Of a stretch of DNA of 64,000 bases, positions 26,970 to 36,471 are shown in pieces. The stretch lies in NCBI GenBank assembly GCA_015057405.1, contig SVEK01000005.1:1-64000 (forward strand), read 5' to 3'. Position numbers and translations under genes: made by a program. The notes below the pieces were generated by a model that saw only the letters and a program-made list of their open reading frames with translations, was not told the origin of the DNA and did not search any database. Positions within the stretch are counted from its first letter, which is position 1; every line of letters begins with the position of its first letter. Source of the DNA: Lachnospiraceae bacterium. GTDB lineage: Bacteria > Bacillota > Clostridia > Lachnospirales > Lachnospiraceae.

Positions 26970-27992
26970 TCTCTGAACTCTTCCCGAAGAATCTCCTCCG
27001 GCAAGTTTCTTAACTTCGTCAACCGATACCATATTAAAGTCGCCTTCTATTGAATGCTTAAGACAAGATGCGGCAACAGCAAACTCTATAGTTTCCTGAG
27101 GACCATAATTCTCCATACATGCATATATAAGTCCACCGCCGAAACTGTCTCCGCCTCCCACACGGTCAACAATATGCATAAGATATGTTTTACTGAAATA
27201 ATAATCATTTCCGTCATATAACATCGCAGCCCATTTGTTGTCATTAGCTGATATTGAAGTCCTGAGGGTTATGGCAACTTTCTTAAAGCCAAATCTTTCT
27301 GCAAGTTTACGGGCAACTTCTTTGTAGCCTTCATAATTTACTTCACCGCTTGTAACATCTGTGTCCGATGCTTTAATTCCGAATACGTCATTGGCATCTT
27401 CTTCATTGGATATACAAACATCTACATATTCACATAATTTACCCATAACTTTACCGGCCTCTTCTTTAGACCACAACTTATTACGGTAATTAAGGTCACA
27501 ACTTACTATAATACCTTTTTCACGTGCTTTTTTACACGCTTCCAAACAGATGTCTGCCACGTTACTTCCAAGAGCCGGAGTTATACCTGTAAAATGAAAC
27601 CACTTAACTCCCTCAAAAATATCATCCCAATCAAAATCTTCGGCAGTTGCAGTAGCAATTGAAGAACCTGCCCTGTCATAAATAACTTTCGAAGGACGCT
27701 GACTTGCCCCCTTTTCAAGGAAATAAATACCTACTCGATCTCCTCCTCTTACAATTTTAGAAGTATCCACTCCAAACTGTCTAAGAGAGTTCACTGCACT
27801 CTGACCAATCTCGTGAGAAGGCAGTTTTGTAACAAAACCGGCATCATATCCGTAATTAGCAAGAGATACCGCAACATTGGCCTCTCCTCCGCCAAATGTA
27901 GCACCATAACTGTTCGTCTGCACAAATCTATAATATCCTTCCGGCGCAAGTCTAAGCATAATTTCGCCAAAAGTAACTACCTTATTACTCAT
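26967..27992 (-). CDS. kdgK: 2-keto-3-deoxygluconate kinase
   Basis: 341 residues, PfkB/ribokinase family. N-terminal TFGEIMLRLAPEGYYRFVQ and GGGEANVAVSLANYG are signatures of KDG kinases; the C-terminal DRVGGGDSFGGGLIYA carries the anion hole and catalytic Asp of PfkB motif 2. It phosphorylates 2-keto-3-deoxygluconate to KDPG, the product handed to KDPG aldolase (not found in the window). Third gene of the hexuronate operon. The last codons and stop run into the 41-bp repeat array. Confidence 0.93.
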   Translation of the reverse strand: MSNKVVTFGEIMLRLAPEGYYRFVQTNSYGATFGGGEANVAVSLANYGYDAGFVTKLPSHEIGQSAVNSLRQFGVDTSKIVRGGDRVGIYFLEKGASQRPSKVIYDRAGSSIATATAEDFDWDDIFEGVKWFHFTGITPALGSNVADICLEACKKAREKGIIVSCDLNYRNKLWSKEEAGKVMGKLCEYVDVCISNEEDANDVFGIKASDTDVTSGEVNYEGYKEVARKLAERFGFKKVAITLRTSISANDNKWAAMLYDGNDYYFSKTYLMHIVDRVGGGDSFGGGLIYACMENYGPQETIEFAVAASCLKHSIEGDFNMVSVDEVKKLAGGDSSGRVQR

Positions 27993-28095
27993 ATTTATCT
28001 CCTCCTGATGTATTATTTTTTGATATATTATTACATGCTAATTCTTAATTCATCTTTACTTCATCTTAGTACCAAATCATATATTGCTAATTATC

Positions 28096-29496
28096 TCAAA
28101 ACCCAAAGTATTCTTTAGTGTTGTAATACGAAATATCCTGTATTATCTTTCCGAGACGTTTTTCATTAAACGGATACTCACCCTTAAAAACCTTGGTTCC
28201 TATAAAATTACACAGAATTCTTCTGTAGTACTCATGCCTCGTATACGACAAAAAGCTTCTGGAATCTGTAAGCATTCCCACTGAATTAGCCAACATACCA
28301 AGATTACCGATATTCTTTAGCTGCTCAGTCATCCCGTCAAAATGGTCATTAAACCACCACGCTGAACCCTGCTGAATCTTACTACAGATTCCGCCACACT
28401 GAAACATACCTAACACTACTCCTATCGCAGCATTGTCGTTAGGATTAAGGCTATATAAAACAGTCTTAGGCAGCAAATCATCAGAATTAAGTGCATCCAT
28501 AAAAGAGACTAGTTTATCTACCGGAACACAACTGTATATTCCGTCAAATCCCGTATCCGCTCCGATTAAATTATACATCTTAGTGTTATTGTCTCTTGTT
28601 ACACCAAAATGAAGCTGCATAACCCATCCGCGCTTAGCATATTCTCTTCCGAGGAAAAGCATTGCTTCAGTTTTAAATGCTTCAGATTCTTCGAATGAAA
28701 CTGAATCTCCGTTAAGAGCTTTTGCCAAAATCTTATCAAGTTCTGCTTCTTCGGCTCTTGTATACGGAATATATAAAAGACCATGGTCACTTCCAAGGCA
28801 ACCCCTTGCTTCAAAATAATCGAGACGATTATTCAATGCCTTTTTATATGACATAAAACTGTCTATCTTCACATCAGAAACTTCTGATAGTCTAATTATG
28901 TACTCAGCAAATCCCTGCTTATCTATACACACCGCTTTGTCTGGTCTCCACATAGGCAACACATCAATGTCAAAAGATTCATCGTCTTTTATTATTTTAT
29001 GCCATTCAAGTGTATCTATAGGATCATCTGTTGTACCTATAGCAACGACTCCTGACATTTTCATAAGATTTCTTGCTGACATTGCAGGACTTTTAAGCTT
29101 TTCATTACATAACTCCCACACTTCATCAGCAGTTTCCTCATTCAAATCTCCCGTATATCCAAAATACTGTCTTAATTCAAGATGACTCCAATGATATAAC
29201 GGATTACCTATTGCTCGTTCTAATGTAGATGCCCACATTTTAAACTTCTCATAATCAGAAGCATCACCGGTTATATACTTTTCATCAACACCATTAGAAC
29301 GCATCAATCTCCACTTATAATGATCCTCACCAAGCCAAACTTCAGTTATATTATTAAACTGTCTGTCCTCGGCAATTTCCATTGGATTGATGTGGCAATG
29401 ATAATCAATTATCGGCATCTTCTCTGCATAATTATGATATAATAACTCCGCTATCTCATTATCAAGGAGAAAATCCTTATCCATAAACGCTTTCAT
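28096..29496 (-). CDS. uxaC: Glucuronate isomerase
   Basis: 466 residues from the ATG at 29496; an ATG 18 bp upstream sits directly on the AAGGA site and is less likely, and family proteins begin with the equivalent of MKAFMDKDFLL. The amidohydrolase-fold metal motif PIIDYHCHINPMEIAED and GEDHYKWRLMRSNGV are characteristic of UxaC. The enzyme isomerises D-glucuronate to D-fructuronate and D-galacturonate to D-tagaturonate. Second gene of the hexuronate operon, between uxuA and kdgK. Confidence 0.95.
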   Translation of the reverse strand: MKAFMDKDFLLDNEIAELLYHNYAEKMPIIDYHCHINPMEIAEDRQFNNITEVWLGEDHYKWRLMRSNGVDEKYITGDASDYEKFKMWASTLERAIGNPLYHWSHLELRQYFGYTGDLNEETADEVWELCNEKLKSPAMSARNLMKMSGVVAIGTTDDPIDTLEWHKIIKDDESFDIDVLPMWRPDKAVCIDKQGFAEYIIRLSEVSDVKIDSFMSYKKALNNRLDYFEARGCLGSDHGLLYIPYTRAEEAELDKILAKALNGDSVSFEESEAFKTEAMLFLGREYAKRGWVMQLHFGVTRDNNTKMYNLIGADTGFDGIYSCVPVDKLVSFMDALNSDDLLPKTVLYSLNPNDNAAIGVVLGMFQCGGICSKIQQGSAWWFNDHFDGMTEQLKNIGNLGMLANSVGMLTDSRSFLSYTRHEYYRRILCNFIGTKVFKGEYPFNEKRLGKIIQDISYYNTKEYFGF

Positions 29497-29580
29497 TAAC
29501 TTATCTGTCTCCATTCCTTCAAAACGCTGACTGCAAAAAACAATCCTTCAATCTGTTAATGCTAATCAGCGTTTTATTAA

Positions 29581-30642
29581 TTACTTATTCTTTTCAAGCA
29601 TATCCCAACAACCAAGAAGATACATAATTCCGAGAGCTCTGTCGTAAAGTCCGTAGCCCGGACGGCACTTTTCTCCCCAAATATGTCTTCCGTGATCAGG
29701 ACGCATATATCCCTCGAATCCACAATCATGGTATGCCTTCACTATATCAAGAATTCCTATGTCTCCGTCGCAATCTCTGTGAGATGCCTCACTAAAATCA
29801 CCGTTAGGGAAATGTTTTACATTACGAACATGTGCAAAAGCAATTCTGTCGCAATGAGCCCTGACAATGTCCGCAACACAGTTCTTTGGATTGGAACCAA
29901 GTGAGCCTGAACAAAGAGTAAGACAATTGTATGGGTCATCAACCAGCTTAAGGAAATAATCCACTGATTCTTCATCTACTAATAACCTCGGAAGACCAAA
30001 TATATCCCAAGGCGGATCATCAGAATGAATGGCCATTTTTATATCACATTCATGGCAAACCGGCATAAGTGCCTCTAAGAAATATTTAAGATTGTTCCAT
30101 AATTTTTCCTTAGTAACATCTTTATACATCTCAAATAATTCCTTGAGTCTGCTCATTCTTTCAGGCTCCCAACCCGGCATTGTAAATCCTTTACATTTTT
30201 CAAGAATGTATTCTGCCATCTCTTCAGGGTCATCAATTATTTTGTCTTTTTCATAAAACAAAGCAGTTGAACCGTCACCCATCGGATGAAAAAGGTCTGT
30301 CCTTGTCCAGTCAAATATTGGCATGAAATTATAACATACCACTTTTACACCAAACTCTTTAAGATTACGAAGAGTCTGCTTGTAATTCTCAATGTACATA
30401 TCTCTTGTAGGAGCACCGGTTTTAATATCATCATGTACATTAACAGATTCAACAACATCCATATTGAATCCATATTGGTCAAGCTGCTCCTTGACTTTTG
30501 CTATTTCGTCAATCTCCCATACTTCTCCGGGAAGTTTATCATGAAGTGCCCATACGATGCCTTCAACACCGGGAATCTGCTTAATCTGTTCAAGCGTTAC
30601 ACTATCATTCCCTTCACCATACCAGCGAAATGTCATCTGCAT
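29581..30642 (-). CDS. uxuA: Mannonate dehydratase
   Basis: 353 residues from the ATG at 30642, which has GGAGG 8 bp upstream; two further in-frame codons upstream overlap the site itself. MTFRWYGEGNDSVTLEQIKQIPGVEGIVWAL is the family N-terminus; CDIKMAIHSDDPPW and HCDRIAFAHVRNV carry metal and substrate ligands, and YMRPDHGRHIWGE is also diagnostic. UxuA dehydrates D-mannonate to 2-keto-3-deoxygluconate. It heads the uxuA-uxaC-kdgK-uxuB set and starts 60 bp after an ABC-transporter gene, so it may share that transcript. No UxuR/KdgR-like regulator is in the window. Confidence 0.95.
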   Translation of the reverse strand: MQMTFRWYGEGNDSVTLEQIKQIPGVEGIVWALHDKLPGEVWEIDEIAKVKEQLDQYGFNMDVVESVNVHDDIKTGAPTRDMYIENYKQTLRNLKEFGVKVVCYNFMPIFDWTRTDLFHPMGDGSTALFYEKDKIIDDPEEMAEYILEKCKGFTMPGWEPERMSRLKELFEMYKDVTKEKLWNNLKYFLEALMPVCHECDIKMAIHSDDPPWDIFGLPRLLVDEESVDYFLKLVDDPYNCLTLCSGSLGSNPKNCVADIVRAHCDRIAFAHVRNVKHFPNGDFSEASHRDCDGDIGILDIVKAYHDCGFEGYMRPDHGRHIWGEKCRPGYGLYDRALGIMYLLGCWDMLEKNK

Positions 30643-30702
30643 ATCCATATCCTCCAACTACCGCTATCACTGCGATAAATATCCTTAATAAATTCCGATT
30701 CA

Positions 30703-31500
30703 TTATCCCAGAATTGCCTTGTCACTGGCAAATTCTTCACCACTTGCAATCTCAAACTTACGAAGAAGGTCTGTTACTGTAAGCTGTTTCTTTTCTTCTC
30801 CCTTAATATCAAGAATTATCTTTCCATCCATCATCATAACAAGTCTGTTACCATGTGCGATAGCATCCTTCATATTATGAGTTATCATAACTGTTGTAAG
30901 TTTGTTTGAATTAACAATTCGGTCTGTTGTTTCAAGAACCTTGGCAGCAGTCTTTGGGTCAAGTGCCGCTGTATGTTCATCAAGCAAAAGTAACTTTGGT
31001 TTCTTAAGCGATGCCATCAAAAGTGTCACCGCCTGTCTTTGTCCACCGGATAACAATCCTACTTTTGAAGTCATTCGTTTTTCAAGTCCGAGACCGAGTG
31101 TTTCAAGCAAGTCATAATACTCTTTTTTCTCTTCAGAAGTAATACCTGTACGATAAAATCTTCTGCAATTACCACGTCTTTTTGCTAAAGCAAGATTTTC
31201 CTGAATCTCCATTGATGCAGCAGTTCCCGTCATAGGATCCTGAAATACTCTTCCAAGGTACTTTGCACGCTTATGTTCAGGAAGTTTAGTAACATCAATC
31301 CCATCAATCAGAATACTTCCGCCATCCACAGGCCACACACCTGCAATAGCATTCAGCATAGTTGACTTACCGGCTCCGTTACCACCAATGACAGTAACGA
31401 AATCACCTTCTTCTAAAGTAAGTGACAATCCGTTGAGAGCTGTTTTTTCATTAACCGTACCCGGATTAAATGTCTTATATATATTATCAATCACTAACAT
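30703..31500 (-). CDS. ABC transporter ATPase (TrpXYZ-type importer)
   Basis: 265 residues. Walker A GGNGAGKST, Q-loop RVFQDPM, signature LLSGGQRQAV and Walker B LLLLDEHTAAL are intact, followed by the H-loop (MITHNM). Sequence style (LNAIAGVWPVDGGSILIDGIDVTKLPEHKRAKYLGRVFQDP) is that of ATPases paired with PF04392-type binding proteins, for example streptococcal TrpZ. Start codon is 1 bp after the permease stop, so coupled. Last gene of the transporter; uxuA follows after 60 bp. Confidence 0.9.
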   Translation of the reverse strand: MLVIDNIYKTFNPGTVNEKTALNGLSLTLEEGDFVTVIGGNGAGKSTMLNAIAGVWPVDGGSILIDGIDVTKLPEHKRAKYLGRVFQDPMTGTAASMEIQENLALAKRRGNCRRFYRTGITSEEKKEYYDLLETLGLGLEKRMTSKVGLLSGGQRQAVTLLMASLKKPKLLLLDEHTAALDPKTAAKVLETTDRIVNSNKLTTVMITHNMKDAIAHGNRLVMMMDGKIILDIKGEEKKQLTVTDLLRKFEIASGEEFASDKAILG

Positions 31501-31501
31501 A

Positions 31502-32428
31502 TCAATCTACCTCCTTAGCTACAGGTCTCTTAACACTTGTAAAGTATTTGCCCTTCAAATGCGGAATTGCAAGTGCTACAGCAACAACCAATGCTGAAAG
31601 AAGTTTCAACCAGTTAGCATCGATACCAAACCAAAGCACTGTCTGAATTACAAGATAATAAATTACAGAACCCAGCGCCACGCTAAAAAGACGAAGTGCA
31701 AAGTTTCTGAATATTCTTCCGAAAATAGCCTCACCGATAATAACGGCAGCAAGACCAATAACTATCGCGCCTTTTCCCATACTGGCATCTGCATACCCCT
31801 GATACTGTGAAAGAAGCGCACTTGAAAATGCAACAAGTCCATTAGATATCATAAGTCCAAGAATCTTGTTGAAATCAGTGTTGATTCCCTGAGCTCTTGC
31901 CATATTAGAATTACATCCTGTTGCTCTTAAAGAACATCCGAGCTCTGTTCCAAAGAATATGTATAAAACCGCAATAAGAACAATAGTAATTACCGCAACA
32001 ACAAGTATTGTATTACGCCATATCGGCACATTACGAATATATCTTAATGATACAAGTAAATCATATTTATCAACATTAATTGCCTGATTGGATTTACCCA
32101 TTATGGCAAGGTTAACACTCCAAAGTCCCAGTTGCGTAAGAATACCGGCAAGAATTGCTGGAATACCCATTGTTGTATGGAATAAACCGGTAACAAGACC
32201 AACCAGCAAACCGGCAACCAGTGCCGCTGCCATAGCAAACCATACGTTCCAACCATTTTGCATAAGCATAATACACACTGCACCACCGGTACACATTGTA
32301 CCGTCAACCGAAAGATCCGCTATATCCAAGATCCTAAATGTGATAAAAACTCCTATTGCCATAATACCCCAAACAAGACCCTGAGCCAACGCACCGGGCA
32401 TTGCCGTAAATAAATTACTAATGTCCAT
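31502..32428 (-). CDS. ABC transporter permease (TrpXYZ-type importer)
   Basis: 308 residues with about eight to nine membrane segments, branched-chain-permease (BPD_transp_2) type: GLVWGIMAIGVFITFRILDIADLSVDGTMCTGGAVC near the N-terminus and ELGCSLRATGCNSNMARAQGIN in the middle, the EAA-like contact loop. Partner of the ATPase downstream and the lipoprotein upstream. A hairpin between lipoprotein and permease genes probably lowers permease expression. Confidence 0.9.
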   Translation of the reverse strand: MDISNLFTAMPGALAQGLVWGIMAIGVFITFRILDIADLSVDGTMCTGGAVCIMLMQNGWNVWFAMAAALVAGLLVGLVTGLFHTTMGIPAILAGILTQLGLWSVNLAIMGKSNQAINVDKYDLLVSLRYIRNVPIWRNTILVVAVITIVLIAVLYIFFGTELGCSLRATGCNSNMARAQGINTDFNKILGLMISNGLVAFSSALLSQYQGYADASMGKGAIVIGLAAVIIGEAIFGRIFRNFALRLFSVALGSVIYYLVIQTVLWFGIDANWLKLLSALVVAVALAIPHLKGKYFTSVKRPVAKEVD

Positions 32429-32447
32429 GATATCCTCCTTAGAAACT

Positions 32448-32486
32448 AAAAATCGGATAGGTTATATAATTAAAACCCATCCGATT
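32448..32486 (-). terminator. Intra-operon terminator/attenuator
   Basis: AATCGGAT (32451-32458) pairs with ATCCGATT (32479-32486), extended by GGTT/AACC; on the minus strand the stem runs into TTTTT. It sits between the binding-protein gene and the permease gene, so partial termination would give more binding protein than membrane parts. Confidence 0.75.
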
Positions 32487-32591
32487 AATAATAATATTTT
32501 TTGACAATATAATCAATAGTTTTTTTGAACAGACTGTATGCGATTATTAATTATTATTCACAAATACATTGCATAAATTAATCAATAACAA

Positions 32592-33548
32592 TTAGTCCAT
32601 AACAATTTCTTCATATCCGTCAGGAATTTCAACACCAAGTGCTTCACAATTTGTCTTGTTGTACTTCTTAGTAAACTGTGGAGCGTACTCAATCGGCATC
32701 TCTTCAATCTTAGACTCGCCCTTGAGAATCTTTGCAGCCATCTTACCTGTTGCTACACCAAGGTCATGATAACTGATTGAAAGTGTTGCAACACCACAAC
32801 CTGAACAGATTCCTTCCTCACCGGCAATTACAGGCACTTTAGCAGGTAAACAGATGTTGTTTATTATCTCTGCGTTAGCAGCTACTGTATTATCTGTAGG
32901 AACATAAATAACATCACTTGCTTCACTTGCTGATGTAGTTACAGCTGCAAGATCGTTAGAATCTGCAAAAGGGAATACCTCACATGTATATCCGAGTCCT
33001 TCAAGACTTGCTTTAACTGTATCAACCTGATACTGGGAATTAGCTTCTGCTGAACAATAAAGAAGTCCTACATTTTTTGCATCAGGGAAAAGTTCCTTGA
33101 GCATTGCAGCCTGTTCTTCAAGCGGAGCAAGGTCTGATGTTCCTGAAATATTACGTCCAACTGTTCCGTTAAAGTCATCAAGTTCAAGAGCTACACCATA
33201 TTCTGTAATAGATGTACCAAGAATAGGAATTGTATCTGTTCCTGCAGCTGCTGCCTGAAGAGCAGGAGTTGCATTAGCAAGCATAAGATCTACATTACTT
33301 GACACAAAACCGTTAACGATTGTAGCACATGTGTTTGAATCACCCTGTGCATTCTGCTCATCGAAAGACACCTTATCACCGAATTCTTCTGTAAGTGCTT
33401 CCTTAAAACCTTCTGTTGCAGCATCAAGAGCCTCGTGCTGAACAAGCTGACAGATACCTACTGTATATGTATCCTCACTACCGCCACCGCATGCGCAAAG
33501 TGAAAAAGTCATAACAGCTGTCATTAAAAGTGCAACTAATTTTTTCAT
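32592..33548 (-). CDS. ABC transporter substrate-binding lipoprotein (PF04392 family)
   Basis: 318 residues from the ATG at 33548 (GGAGG 8 bp upstream). Lipoprotein signal with lipobox SLCAC. The fold is the periplasmic-binding type of family ABC_sub_bind: TVGICQLVQHEALDAATEGFKEAL, DLMLANATPALQAAA, PILGTSITEYG, NVGLLYCSAEANS and VIYVPTDNTVAANAE. Studied members (TrpX/TyrX types) bind aromatic amino acids; others are uncharacterised. Here it heads a three-gene importer directly upstream of the hexuronate operon, so the true substrate is open. Confidence 0.9.
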   Translation of the reverse strand: MKKLVALLMTAVMTFSLCACGGGSEDTYTVGICQLVQHEALDAATEGFKEALTEEFGDKVSFDEQNAQGDSNTCATIVNGFVSSNVDLMLANATPALQAAAAGTDTIPILGTSITEYGVALELDDFNGTVGRNISGTSDLAPLEEQAAMLKELFPDAKNVGLLYCSAEANSQYQVDTVKASLEGLGYTCEVFPFADSNDLAAVTTSASEASDVIYVPTDNTVAANAEIINNICLPAKVPVIAGEEGICSGCGVATLSISYHDLGVATGKMAAKILKGESKIEEMPIEYAPQFTKKYNKTNCEALGVEIPDGYEEIVMD

Positions 33549-33631
33549 ATTGCTTTCCTCCATTATAAATATATGTCGATAAAAATTAAATCACTAAAGC
33601 AGGCATTTGTCAAGTTTTTCATATACACAAT

Positions 33632-34525
33632 CTACGATTCTCTCCTACGAAGTTTCAGTTCCGGAACATATGCCGACACCTTGCTTCCTGCCGGAATAGA
33701 TTCTGTCACAAATGTATTACCTGCAACAACAGAATCGTGTCCCACCACGGTCTCCCCGCCAAGGATTGTTGTATTGGCATATATAACAACATTGTCCTCA
33801 ATTGTAGGATGTCGTTTAACCCCTGATAAAGCCTGCCCTTTCATAGTGGAAAGCGCACCCAGCGTTACACCCTGATATATCTTTACATTATTTCCGATAG
33901 TAGTAGTTTCTCCAATAACAATACCTGTACCATGGTCAATAAAAAAGTATTCCCCAATTGTCGCTCCCGGATTAATATCTATTCCGGTTTTCCCATGAGC
34001 ATACTCAGCCATTATTCTTGGAATAAACGGAATATTCAACTTATATAATACATGAGCTATACGATATACAGAAATTGCATAGATTCCCGGATAACAAAAA
34101 ATAATTTCTTCTTTGCTGCTTGCCGCCGGATCTCCCTGAAGTTCAGCTTCAACATCTTTATATATTAACTGCTGAATGTTAGGGAGTTCCTCAATAAACT
34201 GCTTTGTCAGTTCACCTGCTTTAGAATCAATCCCTTCCAAACTTTCTCCTCTGGAATCGTACGATATGGCAACCTTAATCTGCTTATACAAAGACTCATA
34301 GATTCCGGCCAAAGTGTTTCCGGCAAAATGACTCAGATTGACATATGCTGTATTTTCATCTCCAAAAAAACCGGGAAAGACTATTCTTCTAATCTCACTT
34401 ATTATAGAAATAATAGCTCCTCTGTCAGGTAATTTTTCACCCACACCTATCTCAAACATTCCCTGTGTCTGATAATTATTATTGAGTTTTTCTGCCACGT
34501 CGGCAATTTGATTTTTAATATCCAC
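33632..34525 (-). CDS. cysE: Serine O-acetyltransferase
   Basis: 297 residues if started at the GTG at 34525, which has AGGAG 8 bp upstream; an earlier TTG (34564) has no ribosome site. The C-terminal left-handed beta-helix carries [50 protein letters not shown], the active-site His and hexapeptide repeats of CysE/EpsC. The N-terminal helical domain is of the longer type. It acetylates L-serine, the first step of cysteine synthesis; no cysK is adjacent. Monocistronic by appearance. Confidence 0.92.
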   Translation of the reverse strand: MDIKNQIADVAEKLNNNYQTQGMFEIGVGEKLPDRGAIISIISEIRRIVFPGFFGDENTAYVNLSHFAGNTLAGIYESLYKQIKVAISYDSRGESLEGIDSKAGELTKQFIEELPNIQQLIYKDVEAELQGDPAASSKEEIIFCYPGIYAISVYRIAHVLYKLNIPFIPRIMAEYAHGKTGIDINPGATIGEYFFIDHGTGIVIGETTTIGNNVKIYQGVTLGALSTMKGQALSGVKRHPTIEDNVVIYANTTILGGETVVGHDSVVAGNTFVTESIPAGSKVSAYVPELKLRRRES

Positions 34526-34621
34526 TTTTTTAGCTCCTATGTCATTAATTACATTATTATTCAAACTTCTCTTACGGGATTATGTTTCTGAACACAATCC
34601 ATCTTCATACATTAACATGGT

Positions 34622-36298
34622 TTATTCTTCTGCCTGACTGCACAACCTGACTGCCTCGTCGTATTCCACCGGCATTCCCCATATGTATCCTTGAACATGA
34701 TCACATCCGCTATCCTTAAGCATCTCAAGCTGCTCCGAAGTTTCAACACCTTCTGATACAATGTCGCAGTGAAGAAGATGCCCCATCGAAATAATTGCTT
34801 CAACAAACTCCCGGCTTGTCTTATCAACACTAATATTATCAATAAAGCTCTTGTCAATCTTAAGTAAGTCAATAGGAAGTCTTGACAGATTAGACAAAGA
34901 CGCATAACCTGTTCCAAAGTCATCTAATGCAATCGAAATGCCCATCTCACTTATTTTATGAAGCGTTTCGTCCGCCAGTTTTATATCCTGTATCATACAG
35001 TATTCAGTAATCTCTATCTCAAGATTTTTAGGCGGGAACTCATTTTCTTCAAGAATCTCCTTAAGTAATTCAGGAAACTCTCTGTCAGAGATATGTTTTG
35101 CAGATATATTAACGGATACTTTAAATGTATCAGGTTTATTCTTAACTATATTCTTAAAGTCCCTAACAACCGTTCTTAAAACAAACTCGTCAATTTCAAG
35201 AATAAGATCACTTTGTTCAGCAATAGGAATTAACTCTGTCGGGCTAATCATCTCACCCTCTCTGTCTTTATATCTAAGCAACGCTTCAAATCCGCGAATG
35301 TTGTGCGATGACGCTTCGTACTGCGGTTGATACACCATAAAGAAAAGATTATTCTCCAAACCATCCTTAATAATATATTCCAAAGCTTTATCGCGAATCG
35401 AACGTTCTGCCATAGAACTGTTAAACATCACAACTCTGTTCTTTCCTTTTTCCTTAGCATCATACATCGCCATATCAGCATAATTTATTATCATATCAAG
35501 TTCTTCTGTCTGACTTGGATAATGAGCTATACCGATACTTACCGATATTGTATAGTGTACGTTAACTTCCTCAAAATATACTTCTTCATTCAGAATATCA
35601 AGATACTTCTTAGAAAACTTTTCTATATCGACATCACCATTATCCGGAATAACAACAATAAACTCATCACCACCATTTCTTGCGACAATTCCTCCCGGAT
35701 TGTTAATTGAATAACATCTTGATGCAACAGTTTTAAGAATAGCATCTCCAATACCATGTCCAATTGTATCATTAACATACTTAAAATTGTCCAAATCCAA
35801 GAAAAGCAGATAAAATGGCTGCTTATTATCTATCTGTTTAACAAGGTATTCTCTCATACCACGCCTATTATATATTCCGGTCAAAGGGTCGGTTATGGCA
35901 ATCTCCTGATATCTGGCATTGTTACCTTCAATAATTCTTAATCGGCTTCTAAGTACGGCAATAATAAATACCCCGCACAACATAAGAAGCATTCCGGGCA
36001 ATGAAGAAAAATCCTCGCTGATAATCATGGTTCGCATAGCCGACACGGCAGTAACAGACATAAGGACAAAACTCAACATACTACCGAACTTCCACGCAAC
36101 AAATGTCATGGACACGCACAACATAATCTGCAATGCAGTTATACACCCCATTAAATTAATACATTCAAAACTTATACCAAACAAATTAATCGTTGTATCA
36201 TAGAAATTTGTTGATAAAAATCCAAGCAGAAAAAACAACATCATATATAATACAAAATGAATACCGATAATTACGCGCAGCTCTCTTTTCTTCTTCAT
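34622..36298 (-). CDS. Membrane GGDEF-EAL protein (cyclic-di-GMP turnover)
   Basis: 558 residues. Four hydrophobic segments in residues 8-118, then a GGDEF domain (about 130-290) with the intact motif GGDEF at 209-213, and an EAL domain (about 305-550) with GFEALLRYKD, EITEY, ALDDFGTGYASLSNL and IVSEGVET. Both sets of catalytic residues look complete, so it may make and break c-di-GMP, or one domain may be regulatory. No periplasmic sensor domain of size. AAGGAG lies 8 bp before the start. Divergent from the RiPP-like locus across 173 bp. Confidence 0.93.
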   Translation of the reverse strand: MKKKRELRVIIGIHFVLYMMLFFLLGFLSTNFYDTTINLFGISFECINLMGCITALQIMLCVSMTFVAWKFGSMLSFVLMSVTAVSAMRTMIISEDFSSLPGMLLMLCGVFIIAVLRSRLRIIEGNNARYQEIAITDPLTGIYNRRGMREYLVKQIDNKQPFYLLFLDLDNFKYVNDTIGHGIGDAILKTVASRCYSINNPGGIVARNGGDEFIVVIPDNGDVDIEKFSKKYLDILNEEVYFEEVNVHYTISVSIGIAHYPSQTEELDMIINYADMAMYDAKEKGKNRVVMFNSSMAERSIRDKALEYIIKDGLENNLFFMVYQPQYEASSHNIRGFEALLRYKDREGEMISPTELIPIAEQSDLILEIDEFVLRTVVRDFKNIVKNKPDTFKVSVNISAKHISDREFPELLKEILEENEFPPKNLEIEITEYCMIQDIKLADETLHKISEMGISIALDDFGTGYASLSNLSRLPIDLLKIDKSFIDNISVDKTSREFVEAIISMGHLLHCDIVSEGVETSEQLEMLKDSGCDHVQGYIWGMPVEYDEAVRLCSQAEE

Positions 36299-36471
36299 AT
36301 GCCATCTCCTTCATTTCATAAATAGTTTATATTTTCAACCAAGTTTTAACTTATTATACCACTTTTTTTAATCAACTGGCAACCACTTTAATGTATGATT
36401 TATATGTAAAATTATAATTTATGATAAAATAAATTTAGATATTTCAATCATTTGAGATTAGGAGGTGTAAT

